Notes: generated by a model from the sequence alone, not told the origin. A stretch of 13,389 bases of DNA from Caldifarciminota bacterium UBA3073 (GCA_002366725.1 DFBT01000068.1:1-13389), one strand, 5' to 3'; shown: positions 4,970 through 13,125, numbered from the stretch's first letter. Program-made: numbers and translations.

Positions 4970-6373
4970 ATATATAGGAGTATTCTGGAGCTTGTAGGGC
5001 TTCTTACTCTCAAAGCACCTGCAACAGTAGCTATAACCTTTGAGAGAACCTACGGTGGAAGTGACGGTGATCAAGGATGGTTTGTCCAGAACACGCCTGA
5101 TGGCGGCTATATCATAACTGGAGATACATGGTCTTACGGTACGGGGTTCGGAGATGTCTATCTTATAAGGACAGATTCTTTGGGTGATACACTCTGGACA
5201 CATACATACGGCGGAAGTGTTAATGATTGTGGTTACTCTGTGCAAAATACTCCTGACGGTGGGTACATCATCGTCGGCGAGACAAACTCTTATGGTGCGG
5301 GGGTGTTTGATGTCTATCTTGTAAAAACGGACTCACTCGGTGATACGCTCTGGACACATACATACGGCGGAAGTGATTGGGACGCTGCCTATTCTGTGCA
5401 GAATACACCTGATGGGGGGTTTGTCATAGTAGGATTTACAGCCTCTTATGGTGCTGGCTCTGCTGATGTCTATCTTATAAGGACAGATTCTTTAGGTGAT
5501 ACGCTCTGGACACATACATACGGCGGAAGTGATGGTGATAAAGGATGGTTTGTCCAGAACACGCCTGATGGTGGCTATGTCATAACTGGAGATACATGGT
5601 CTTACGGTGCAGGCATACATGATGTCTATCTTATAAGGACAGATTCTTTAGGTGATACGCTCTGGACACATACATACGGCGGAAGTGTTAATGATTGTGG
5701 TTACTCTGTGCAAAATACTCCTGACGGTGGGTACATCATCGTCGGCGAGACAAACTCCTATGGTGCGGGGGTGTTTGATGTCTATCTTGTAAAAACGGAC
5801 TCACTCGGTGATACGCTCTGGACACATACATACGGCGGAAGTGATTGGGACGCTGCCTATTCTGTGCAGAATACACCTGATGGGGGGTTTGTCATCGCCG
5901 GGCTGACAGACTACCACGGAGTAGGTTCTGGTGACGTTTATCTTATAAAGACAGACTCATTCGGTGACACAACTTGGACAAAAACATACGGCGGGAGTGA
6001 TGTTGATAGGGGCGAGTGTGTCCAGAACACATGCGATGGTGGTTACATCATTGCAGGATATACATACTCTTACGGTGTAGGTAGTATTGATGTCTATCTT
6101 ATTAAGACCGATGAAACTGGAAGCACAGGAGTGGAAGAGGTAAACCACAACTCACTAATCACCGATTATCCACCATTGAAGGTATATCCTAATCCATTTG
6201 TATGGTGTTGTTGTACAGCATCTTCTGGGCATAATTTACTGCACATTTACGATCTTTCTGGAAGGCTAATTGAGACGACTAAAAGCAACATAATTGGCAA
6301 GGATCTCAACGTTGGCATTTATTTTATAGAAGCCAATGGCTACAAACCAGTGAAGGTTGTGAAAGTGAGATAA
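4970..6373 (+). CDS. Exported 52-residue-repeat protein with T9SS-like C-terminal sorting domain
   Basis: Seven tandem units of 52 residues, each starting TYGGS and containing VQNTPDGG, Y-I-I-x-G, SYG and DVYLI-TDSLGDT. They begin at 5048, 5204, 5360, 5516, 5672, 5828 and 5984 and probably form a beta-propeller-like surface domain. The tail has VYPNPF, IYDLSGRLI, GIYFIEANG and VKVVKVR, the pattern of a T9SS type A (FlgD-like) sorting domain, so a secreted or surface location is inferred. The frame is open from 4943 but lacks ATG, GTG or TTG until a TTG at 5180 inside repeat 1. The best start is ATA at 4970: GGGGGTATT-ATA mimics GGGGGTATC-ATG at 9310 and GGGGGTATTT-ATG of the tricorn gene, and the following ILELVGLLTL...APATVA resembles a weak signal peptide. 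The gene may therefore be silenced or use a rare start. Confidence 0.8.
   Translation: MYRSILELVGLLTLKAPATVAITFERTYGGSDGDQGWFVQNTPDGGYIITGDTWSYGTGFGDVYLIRTDSLGDTLWTHTYGGSVNDCGYSVQNTPDGGYIIVGETNSYGAGVFDVYLVKTDSLGDTLWTHTYGGSDWDAAYSVQNTPDGGFVIVGFTASYGAGSADVYLIRTDSLGDTLWTHTYGGSDGDKGWFVQNTPDGGYVITGDTWSYGAGIHDVYLIRTDSLGDTLWTHTYGGSVNDCGYSVQNTPDGGYIIVGETNSYGAGVFDVYLVKTDSLGDTLWTHTYGGSDWDAAYSVQNTPDGGFVIAGLTDYHGVGSGDVYLIKTDSFGDTTWTKTYGGSDVDRGECVQNTCDGGYIIAGYTYSYGVGSIDVYLIKTDETGSTGVEEVNHNSLITDYPPLKVYPNPFVWCCCTASSGHNLLHIYDLSGRLIETTKSNIIGKDLNVGIYFIEANGYKPVKVVKVR
5048..6127 (+). repeat. Seven 156-bp coding repeats with a three-unit duplication
   Basis: Units are exactly 156 bp, except the last, which ends after about 48 codons. 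Units 2-3 (5204-5425) match units 5-6 (5672-5893) with one mismatch in 222 bp (TCTTAT versus TCCTAT). Units 1 and 4 are close but more diverged. This shows a 468-bp, three-unit tandem duplication or a recent gene conversion. Units 6 and 7 are the most diverged. Confidence 0.9.
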
Positions 6374-6391
6374 AAAAGGAAAGAGAAAAAT

Positions 6392-6411
6392 GTTGCTGAA
6401 CTTCAGGCAAC
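6392..6411 (+). other. Small hairpin after the repeat-protein gene
   Basis: GTTGC-TGA (6392-6399) pairs with TCA-G-GCAAC (6403-6411) around a 3-nt loop with one bulged G, 18 nt after the stop codon. No T-run follows, so it could be a weak terminator, an mRNA end-protecting hairpin, or chance. The CCTGCAGGCAGG repeat lies just beyond. Confidence 0.25.
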
Positions 6412-6426
6412 TCGGTGAATATGTAA

Positions 6427-6438
6427 CCTGCAGGCAGG
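6427..6438. repeat. CCTGCAGGCAGG dispersed repeat
   Basis: Contains the palindrome CCTGCAGG. It shares CTGCAGGCAGGA with 9278-9289 and the CAGGCAGG core with 2494-2545. It lies in the gap between the repeat-protein gene and the DUF3795 gene. Confidence 0.5.
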
Positions 6439-6499
6439 AACGAAAAATGCACTGATACCGTAATCTGAAATTGCATTATTAAGAACCAAGGGGGGAAGT

Positions 6500-6850
6500 A
6501 TGAATAAAGAAAATCAGATGGTGGCAGTTTGTGGATTGGACTGCGGTGAATGTGATATCCACCAGGCATCAAATAATCCTGAAATAGCACGGCAAATTGT
6601 AGATTGGTTTAAAAAGGAAAGGGATATAGAGGTAAAGCTTGAGGACATCCGCTGCTCGGGTTGTAAGGGTGACAGAACAAAACACTGGTCTCCAGACTGC
6701 TGGATACTCAAATGCTGTGTTGATGAGAAGGGGTTAGAATTTTGCAGTCAATGTGATGATTTCCCGTGCGAGAAACTTATTGAGTGGGCTAAAGGAAGCG
6801 AGAAATACGGGGATGCTTTAAACCGCCTCAAAGGGATGGGGAAGGAATGA
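6500..6850 (+). CDS. DUF3795 cysteine-rich protein
   Basis: A 116-residue protein matching the DUF3795 pattern. It opens with CGLDCGEC (C11, C15, C18), then has RCSGCKGD (C52, C55), C67, a KCC pair (C72, C73) and a final CSQCDDFPCEKL (C82, C85, C90). The spacing of these cysteines suggests binding of zinc or an iron-sulfur cluster; the family has no established biochemical function. No signal peptide is visible, so it is probably cytoplasmic. GGGGGG (6490-6495) lies 4 nt before the ATG. The stop codon overlaps the start of the next gene as ATGA (6847-6850), indicating translational coupling and a shared mRNA. Confidence 0.88.
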   Translation: MNKENQMVAVCGLDCGECDIHQASNNPEIARQIVDWFKKERDIEVKLEDIRCSGCKGDRTKHWSPDCWILKCCVDEKGLEFCSQCDDFPCEKLIEWAKGSEKYGDALNRLKGMGKE

Positions 6851-7203
6851 AAAAAACAATGCTCGAGGAGAGGAAGATTTTGGAAACTATCGAGAAGTTG
6901 CCCAAAAGTTCTTTTACCATTCTCGATTTCATGGCGACATTCGAGAAGTTGTTTCCGGATGAATGGCAGAAACTCGTGGAAAGGTTCGGTCTGTTTGGCG
7001 AAAAGAGAAGATATACGGTGGCAACATACCTCGCAAACAGACTTTATGTCTACTCACATAAACCCGAGTCTGGTTTGGAACCCTTCAGGAAATATGGGAA
7101 GGGCGGAAAGGGGGATTATCGAAGGGCAACGAAGAAGGAGAGAAAATTCTTTGGAAGCCCCTGGATAGCAATTTATCGGAAGCTTGAAAAAGGGAAAATG
7201 TAA
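6847..7203 (+). CDS. Conserved small basic protein, coupled to DUF3795
   Basis: A 118-residue protein with no domain I can name. It looks like a small alpha-helical protein: a helical start (MLEERKILETIEKLPKSSFTI), FMATFEKLFPDEWQKLVERFG, then a basic FGEKRRYTVATYLANRLYVYS and a C-terminal GDYRR-KKERKFFGSPWIAIYRK. The rich mix of K/R with F/W and the YTV-TYLANRL stretch hint at a nucleic-acid-binding winged-helix-like fold, which is inference only. I have an impression of similar conserved proteins (ending GSPWIA-RK) in other genomes. The start overlaps the DUF3795 stop, and GGGAAGGA just upstream serves as ribosome binding site. The next gene starts 13 nt after its stop, so all three probably form one operon. 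Confidence 0.75.
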   Translation: MKKTMLEERKILETIEKLPKSSFTILDFMATFEKLFPDEWQKLVERFGLFGEKRRYTVATYLANRLYVYSHKPESGLEPFRKYGKGGKGDYRRATKKERKFFGSPWIAIYRKLEKGKM

Positions 7204-7215
7204 GAGGAGGAGACA

Positions 7216-8670
7216 ATGATTAGAGAAATTTTTCCTTTCTTGTTAATCCCATTATTACTGACACCTGTTTTGTCGGTACAGGGTTCTGAATGGATTAAAG
7301 GTCGTTATTTGTATGTTGTAGATAATATCAAGGCTGTAGAGGGCAAGTCGCCCGAGATTCTATTGTGGGCAGCTTTACCAATGTCTCACAGAGGACAGGC
7401 TGTAAAAATCCAAAAGATATATCCCGAGCCCGTGGAGCTCATCCACGACTCTGTAAATGGAAACGAAATTGTTTTCTGGCGAGAAACCGAACTGGAAGGT
7501 AAAGAACGGATGTTTTTCTACTACGACTTCCGGGTTCTTCCCGAAAAAGTGGAAATTCAGATTGACCCGCTGAAGATTGTAGCCTATCAAAAGGAAAGTG
7601 AGGAAGACAAGAGATACACAAAATCAGAACCCTGGATCGAAATCACACCAGAGATAAGAGAAAAGGCAACAGAACTCGTGGATAAAGAGACGAATCCTTA
7701 TTTTCAAGCAAAGAAAATATTCGATTGGGTGGTGGTAAATATGAACTACGAATATCCCGATGTGAAAGAAAGAGGTGCGAAGAATTCATTCGAAAAACTA
7801 AAAGGTGATTGCGGAGAATTCAGCGTTGTATTTGCCGCTTTGTGTAGAGCGGTTGGCATTCCCGCAAGAACTGTCACATGCATCTGGCTTACGGGTAGTG
7901 GCCATCAGTGGGCAGAAATACTGCTTCCACCATACGGGTGGATACCGGTTGACCCATCAGTTGCAGAAATGATGACACCAGGTTCCAGAGCCTTAGACAC
8001 AGAAGAAGCTTTGGCAAAGTTTATGGAATCGCGCGGAATACCCAAAAAAGACCCCGATTATTTATTCGGTAATTTATATCCCAATCGCGTAATAGTTTGC
8101 ATAGGGAGTAATATTGAAGCGATCTCAAATAAAACGGGTGTAAAGAAGACCTTTAGATTCATGCAACCGGGGGGTTCAACGGCTTTTCCGCCCGCCATAG
8201 AACTCAAGGGACTTACAGAGAAGACGGTGCACGCCGGATTTTATATATTTGGTGACGAAAGGGAGGAGCTCGAATTTGCAACAGAAAGGGCACAAAAAGA
8301 ACTTGCACACGCTTATTTTGGTGCAGGATTAAACGATAGAGCAGAAAAAGGATTTTTAAAAATAATAGAAGAAAAACCAGACGATGCAATTACCTGGCTG
8401 AATCTTGGACAAATTTACATGAATAAGGAGGATTACGACAATGCGATAGAGGCATTCAAAAAATGCATATCGGGAAAAGCCGGAAGCATTAAGCCGGTGA
8501 TCGAAACCTGGGCACACAATTTATTGGGGAATTGCTACGATATAAAAGGGATGCGTGAGCTTGCAATAACAGAATATAATAAAGTGATTGATATGGACAT
8601 AAACTATCAGGGAGCTGTCGATTCCGCAAAGAAATACCTGAAAGAGCCCTTTGGAGAATCTAATGATTAA
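7216..8670 (+). CDS. Exported transglutaminase-like protein with TPR tail
   Basis: 484 residues. The N-terminus MIREIFPFLLIPLLLTPVLS is a signal peptide or anchor, so the protein is exported. Residues about 25-130 form a beta-rich region as often found before transglutaminase-like domains. The transglutaminase core has the catalytic triad C199 (KGDCGEF), H230 (GSGHQWAEI) and D247 (WIPVDPS) with normal spacing, including the LCRAVGIPAR helix. Residues about 356-475 are TPR-like helices (AHAYFGAGLNDRAEKGF, AITWLNLGQIYMNKEDYDNAIEAFKK, LGNCYDIKGMRELAITEYNKVI). Bacterial members usually act as cysteine proteases or amidases on proteins or cell-wall peptides; the target here is unknown. AGGAGG (7205-7210) precedes the ATG, 13 nt after the upstream stop, so it is probably the third gene of the operon. 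Confidence 0.9.
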   Translation: MIREIFPFLLIPLLLTPVLSVQGSEWIKGRYLYVVDNIKAVEGKSPEILLWAALPMSHRGQAVKIQKIYPEPVELIHDSVNGNEIVFWRETELEGKERMFFYYDFRVLPEKVEIQIDPLKIVAYQKESEEDKRYTKSEPWIEITPEIREKATELVDKETNPYFQAKKIFDWVVVNMNYEYPDVKERGAKNSFEKLKGDCGEFSVVFAALCRAVGIPARTVTCIWLTGSGHQWAEILLPPYGWIPVDPSVAEMMTPGSRALDTEEALAKFMESRGIPKKDPDYLFGNLYPNRVIVCIGSNIEAISNKTGVKKTFRFMQPGGSTAFPPAIELKGLTEKTVHAGFYIFGDEREELEFATERAQKELAHAYFGAGLNDRAEKGFLKIIEEKPDDAITWLNLGQIYMNKEDYDNAIEAFKKCISGKAGSIKPVIETWAHNLLGNCYDIKGMRELAITEYNKVIDMDINYQGAVDSAKKYLKEPFGESND

Positions 8671-8766
8671 AAAAACAGGGACTTCGCATATTGGAGGTAT
8701 TTCCCCGGTTGACCGCGGATATAAATGAATTAGCCGATATCTGTTTACTTTGGAGTCAAAGGAACT

Positions 8767-9313
8767 ATGCCGACAAAATTGAACTTATCTTTACCCCCTG
8801 AGCTCGAAAATGAACGAACACATTACCATAGCCTCATCGTTTCCTCTTTGAATCATGTTGTATTCTGGTTTGGAGATGTGGGATTCACAGTTGACCCCGA
8901 CGAGATAATAACCGATGCTGTGGTTTACAATGATACCGATTTACTCAGGAGTGGGATGGCGGAGGTTTTCGGTATTCCTTTGGACCAAATTATTAAGACC
9001 TTTTGCGGAACTGTACATGATAAGACCCTCTCCATACTTTCCATCGAAAAATATGAATCAATTTACAAAACCCTCTATCCCGACTACCAATGGAATGAGG
9101 ATTGCTATAAGAAACTCGCAATTCACGAACTGGCTCACAAAGCGCATGCCTTGATAGCTACTATCTTATCCCATTTATGCATCGATGGTGAGGCTTCTGG
9201 CAGGCTTTATCCCCGTTGATAGTTTGATCAAAATGGCGGATTCAGATAAATTTTTAGCTCATATAAAGTGTTTGCGTCTGCAGGCAGGAGTGGCTAAAAA
9301 GGGGGTATCATGA
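8767..9313 (+). pseudogene. HExxH metallopeptidase-like gene, internally deleted and frameshifted
   Basis: The first frame runs from ATG 8767 (AAAGGA 4 nt upstream at 8757-8762) to a TGA at 9217-9219, 150 residues. Near its end is AIHELAHKAHALIA, a zincin HExxH motif (H120, E121, H124). In gluzincin-like families the third ligand lies downstream, usually in a WFFEG-type helix, and it is missing here. After HALIAT the reading becomes implausible, while the +1 frame from 9164 to a TGA at 9311-9313 reads SYPIYASMVRLLAGFIPV, then DSLIKMADSDKFLAHIK, which looks like the C-terminal end of the same family. I infer an internal deletion with frameshift, removing the third metal ligand. No signal peptide is seen. 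An intact shorter protein is the alternative. Confidence 0.6.
9278..9289. repeat. CTGCAGGCAGGA dispersed repeat
   Basis: The same 12 bases occur at 6428-6439. It lies between the metallopeptidase remnant and the glycine-rich membrane gene, overlapping the tail of the remnant's second frame. Confidence 0.5.
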
Positions 9314-9663
9314 TAATTCTGGCTGTGATTGTCGGTGCCATAGCAATGGTGGTTTTGAGTCCCCTTCCCGTACTTGGGCCCATTATCGCCGGTCTTGTCG
9401 CCGGTGTGATCGCGTGTGGTGTGGGAAGGGGTATGTTGGCTGGTTTCCTGAGCGGAACGATCGATGGTATATTTGCCGGAGCTATCCTCACAGGTGTTGG
9501 CGGTTTGTTTGGCAGCATCTTTGGCGGGTTGCCGGGGGCGGCTCTGGGTGGATTCCTGGGTGCTGTGATCGGTGCGGGTGTTTTCGCTTCAACCCTGTAC
9601 TTTGGTATACTTGGGCTGGTGGGGGGACTCCTTGGTGGACTCTTAAGGCCGATTAGAAGGTGA
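9310..9663 (+). CDS. Glycine-rich multipass membrane protein, DUF5518-like
   Basis: 117 residues, almost entirely hydrophobic and glycine-rich, with about three to four membrane segments: IILAVIVGAIAMVVLSPLP, IIAGLVAGVIACGVGRGML, the glycine-zipper FAGAILTGVGGLFGSIFGG, and FGILGLVGGLLGGLL. It ends in a basic RPIRR that should face the cytoplasm. The pattern recalls small DUF5518-type membrane proteins of archaea and bacteria, without known function. GGGGG (9301-9305) is 4 nt before the ATG. The next gene starts 22 nt after its stop and also encodes a membrane protein, so the two are probably cotranscribed. Composition bias makes the exact family uncertain. Confidence 0.7.
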   Translation: MIILAVIVGAIAMVVLSPLPVLGPIIAGLVAGVIACGVGRGMLAGFLSGTIDGIFAGAILTGVGGLFGSIFGGLPGAALGGFLGAVIGAGVFASTLYFGILGLVGGLLGGLLRPIRR

Positions 9664-9685
9664 TGTGGTGTGAGAGGAGGTAACT

Positions 9686-9907
9686 ATGAAAAAGTTGCTG
9701 AAAATAGTGGGGTTTGCAATACTGCTCTGGTTAATTCCCTTTGTGGTCTCTTGCTTCTTCTATTCGAGAACGGGAGAACCACTATTCGACATATTTCTCA
9801 TCAAGACCATCATGATCGTACTCTCTTCGGTCCTGGGGGCAGTGCTGTTGGTTATATACTTCAAGGGAATAACCAGAAATTATCCCATAGAGGGGATTAC
9901 TGTGTAA
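9686..9907 (+). CDS. Small membrane protein, probably 3'-truncated
   Basis: 73 residues with two membrane segments (IVGFAILLWLIPFVVSCFF and IMIVLSSVLGAVLLVIYF). AGGAGG (9674-9679) lies 6 nt before the ATG. It resembles the N-terminal half of a common conserved membrane family that I recall as about 130-150 residues with a W-x-I/x-PF-xxS first helix and, after a Y-x-x-EG motif, two more helices. Here the protein ends at YPIEGITV, where that second half should begin. Its TAA (9905-9907) directly abuts the stop codon of the convergent tricorn gene. A deletion or rearrangement junction at this point is inferred. If the family identification is wrong it may be complete. Confidence 0.65.
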   Translation: MKKLLKIVGFAILLWLIPFVVSCFFYSRTGEPLFDIFLIKTIMIVLSSVLGAVLLVIYFKGITRNYPIEGITV

Positions 9908-12900
9908 CTATTCCACTTTTAACTGTCCAAGGAGTATCTCCACCGCCCTCTTCAGCTGCTCGTCGGCGGTCTGCGTGTCCTCGTACGGTGGGTTGCATAC
10001 ATAATAATCTGGAATTGCACCGCTTCCCTCCAGGTTCATTCCATCGCTTATCCTGTACCATCTCCTTCCCGGGACGGTAAATATCGTCCCGTCCCTCAGA
10101 GTCCTCCTGCCCGTACTGATTACATCACCGCGTGTCCTGTTACCCACGAGTTTACCTATGCCGAGCGTCTTGTATGCGTGGGCAAATATCTCACCGTTGC
10201 TCACCGTTCTCTCGTTTATCAGCACAATGGATGGTTTCGTCCACACATAGTATGGCAACCGCTCGGACACGGGATAACCCGGTTTGCCACCCCTCCAGAT
10301 CGTATAAGAATGAACCCTCGTATCGAGCATCATCAAGAGATAGTCGGCGATCCAACCACCCGAGTTATTCCTCACATCGATGACGAGCCCGCCCTTCCCA
10401 AGTCCCCGTCTGTAAACTTCCTGCTGGAATTTATCTACAGATGCCCACCCCATATGTGGTATGTGGATATACCCCAGTCTTCCGCCTGAGAGTTTCTCCA
10501 CCATATCCCTCCGTTCGTCCACCCATTCCTCGTAAAGACACCTGTTGATTTCATTTATGTCCGAAGGCCTTATCCACACATCCCTCTTCTTCCCGTTTTT
10601 ATCCAGCACCCGCAGCCTCACGAGTTCACCCGACTTACCCTCCATAAGCTCGTATATGTTACCACCCCCAACATCCGTGCCGTCGACACTCAATATGATA
10701 TCTCCCTCGTACAGTCTACTCTCCTTACCGTATGCCGGTGTGCACTTTATTATCCTCTTCACCCTTACACCTTCTCCCTCGTAATCAAAGTCCCATACCG
10801 CCCCGAGCATACCCGTGGAGAGTGGGAGTGACTTCCGAACCTTGTATATGGCGAGATGAGATGACTTGAGTTCACCAAGCATGAGTCTTACCACATTCCT
10901 GAACTCGCACGGATGTTTCATCCCGAGCGCCTGCTCTCTGTATTTATTATACATACTGTCCCAGTCAACTCCATGAAAATTCTCGTCGTAGAACTCATTT
11001 TTCAATGTTCTCCACACCTCACAGAACATCTGTTCCCTCTCGGATCTTATATCTATCTTCTCCCTTATGTCAAAGTCTATCACCTTCTGTGACCCGCCCC
11101 CCATATCTGTTCTTCGTATCTTCCCCTTGGAGAGGTAGTAGACCTCATCCTTCTCCACCGCCACCTGTGCGGGGTCCATACCTCCGGTGGTCAAGGGCTT
11201 CAGGTTTTTGTTACCCTTTTCTATGGTATAGAGGTCGACCTTGCCTGTGTGATTACTCTTGAATATGAATCTCTCGTTATCCGGGGATATGGAAAATAGA
11301 ACGGCATCGCCCGGCAGTTTCGTTCCCCTTCTAACCCTCTCATCTATGTCTTCAAAATCCACCGTCACATGGGGGATGGTGTCCTTCTCGGCAATCAATT
11401 TCTCCCTCTTCCAGTCCTCTTCCGTCTTCTCATCATCCTCCTTTCGCAGGTACAGCCACCATATATCGTATTCATCTCCTTCCCTCTTTGATGAGAACGC
11501 AAGCATCCTTCCATCGCCCGACCAGGCGGGAGAGATGTCGGAATCTGGATGTTTTGATACATCGCAAATCTCGTCCGTCTCGACATTTATCAGGTAGATG
11601 TCGTCTATATAATCGCCTCCCCTGTATGCTATCCACCTGCCATCGGGGGACCATTCGTATTCGGGTATTACCCATTCCTGTGCCAGAAGTTTCTCCTTCT
11701 TCCGTTTGAGGTCATACAACATCAGCTTCCCCCTGTCCCTTATGAAAGCCATTTTCTTTCCGTCGGGCGATATTTTCGGTCTCCTTTCGTCTAATGGCGT
11801 TGATATTATCTTCTCCTCTTTTATGGACAGAGAGAGATCGAGCCTCTCTATATCCTTCTCCGAACTTCTTATCCCGTATATATCGTAATCTCCGTCTCTA
11901 TCGGATGCAAAATACAGTACCTTACCCTCATCTGCGAACTCGAGACCCGTCTCCCTACCGGAACAGTCAGTTACTCTCCTCGCCTTTCCCCCCGAGGTGT
12001 CCCCCACATACACATCCCCCCGAAGGACGAATGCAACCACTCCTCGGGAGACGGCAAATTCGCTTATTTCCTTGCATTCTGTAAGCCACACATCCTCCCA
12101 CTCTTCCTGCATTGCTTCTATCTCCACATCTCTCACCTCGAGTGTGCGGGTATCGAGTATATAGATACCAAAACCCCTCTCAAATACAATTCTTTTACCC
12201 GCGCCGTCTATTGCGGGCTCTCTCACTCCATCATCCTCAAAATATGTGAGTTGTAGGAGCTCACCCATTGAAAATGAATATTTATAAATATTCGAGGTGC
12301 CACCTCTGTCAGATAGAAAATACAGGATGCCCGAATCTGCCCACATCGGATGACCATCGTTACAGTCCGAGTGCTCTCCAAACAGGAGATATACACTGTC
12401 TCCCTCGCAGAGCCATATATCGCTCGCGGCAGAACCCCTGTATCCCTTCCGCCACCAGGAGTAATTTCCCTTCGTAAATGCTATCATCCCATCCCCTGAG
12501 ATACCGATGTCGGATACAATAAATCTCAGAGCGGGTTTCGGGTTGCCCCCCGACAGTCCCACCATATATGGTACTGCCCCGCGGTGAGAGAGCTCTCTCC
12601 TTGAAGTAAAGAGAATATTCCCCGTCCGGGGCTCCCACCCGCGCAATATATCGTCTCCCGTATAGTAGGTAACCTGCACAAGAGAGCCGTCGTCGAGTGA
12701 TATGGCATATACATCGAAATTCTTATTTCTGTCGGTGTTGAAGGCAATATATTTTCCGTCTGGCGACCATGCAGGTCTGTAATTATATCCCTTTTTTGTG
12801 AGCCTCACCGCAATACCACCGCTGTCCGACACGACCCATATATCGCCCTCATACGAGAATGCAATCCTCTTCCCGTCAGGTGAGAGTGCTGGCGTTCCGG

Positions 12901-12970
12901 GAAATGAGACCTCGGCCGGGAAAAGATATGTCGAAAGAGACATCAAAACTGCAATGACAATCTTTCTCAT
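9908..12970 (-). CDS. Exported tricorn-type protease (S41 family)
   Basis: 1020 residues, near the usual length for tricorn. MRKIVIAVLMSLSTYLFPA is a signal peptide, so the enzyme acts outside the cytoplasm, unlike the archaeal prototype. Beta-propeller repeats with SPDGK-IAF motifs lie at residues 29-38, 68-77, 400-409, 440-449, 483-492 and 561-570. A helical C1 domain (about 640-705, HGVDWDSMYNKY) carries SSH with S704 and H705. A PDZ-like domain spans about 720-802. The C2 peptidase domain (about 825-1000) has VIDVRNNSGGW, the nucleophile S924 in RTVSNGE and E981 in NLEGSG. These match the Ser-His-Ser-Glu tetrad of tricorn (S745, H746, S965, E1023), so it should be active in trimming oligopeptides. 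GGGGG (12975-12979) precedes the ATG. It is monocistronic and convergent with the plus-strand genes. Confidence 0.95.
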   Translation of the reverse strand: MRKIVIAVLMSLSTYLFPAEVSFPGTPALSPDGKRIAFSYEGDIWVVSDSGGIAVRLTKKGYNYRPAWSPDGKYIAFNTDRNKNFDVYAISLDDGSLVQVTYYTGDDILRGWEPRTGNILFTSRRELSHRGAVPYMVGLSGGNPKPALRFIVSDIGISGDGMIAFTKGNYSWWRKGYRGSAASDIWLCEGDSVYLLFGEHSDCNDGHPMWADSGILYFLSDRGGTSNIYKYSFSMGELLQLTYFEDDGVREPAIDGAGKRIVFERGFGIYILDTRTLEVRDVEIEAMQEEWEDVWLTECKEISEFAVSRGVVAFVLRGDVYVGDTSGGKARRVTDCSGRETGLEFADEGKVLYFASDRDGDYDIYGIRSSEKDIERLDLSLSIKEEKIISTPLDERRPKISPDGKKMAFIRDRGKLMLYDLKRKKEKLLAQEWVIPEYEWSPDGRWIAYRGGDYIDDIYLINVETDEICDVSKHPDSDISPAWSGDGRMLAFSSKREGDEYDIWWLYLRKEDDEKTEEDWKREKLIAEKDTIPHVTVDFEDIDERVRRGTKLPGDAVLFSISPDNERFIFKSNHTGKVDLYTIEKGNKNLKPLTTGGMDPAQVAVEKDEVYYLSKGKIRRTDMGGGSQKVIDFDIREKIDIRSEREQMFCEVWRTLKNEFYDENFHGVDWDSMYNKYREQALGMKHPCEFRNVVRLMLGELKSSHLAIYKVRKSLPLSTGMLGAVWDFDYEGEGVRVKRIIKCTPAYGKESRLYEGDIILSVDGTDVGGGNIYELMEGKSGELVRLRVLDKNGKKRDVWIRPSDINEINRCLYEEWVDERRDMVEKLSGGRLGYIHIPHMGWASVDKFQQEVYRRGLGKGGLVIDVRNNSGGWIADYLLMMLDTRVHSYTIWRGGKPGYPVSERLPYYVWTKPSIVLINERTVSNGEIFAHAYKTLGIGKLVGNRTRGDVISTGRRTLRDGTIFTVPGRRWYRISDGMNLEGSGAIPDYYVCNPPYEDTQTADEQLKRAVEILLGQLKVE

Positions 12971-13125
12971 AAATACCCCCGCAAAGTAAATTAAAAATCA
13001 AAATGTAAACATCAAAAATGAGTCACGGATTTCCCTGATTAAACTACCTTTTCTTATTAGTGAAATCCCTATCTGTCACACGACCTGTATGGGCAGACTG
13101 TTGGAGTACCGTAGCTTGTTGGAAC

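Noticed and set aside
4859..5245. Minus-strand frame opposite the repeat-protein start
   Set aside because: It is antisense to the first repeats, whose plus-strand reading is clearly the coding one.
5048..6127. 156-bp repeats considered as a noncoding satellite or CRISPR
   Set aside because: The period is a multiple of three, the frame stays open and substitutions respect a protein pattern, so these are coding repeats.
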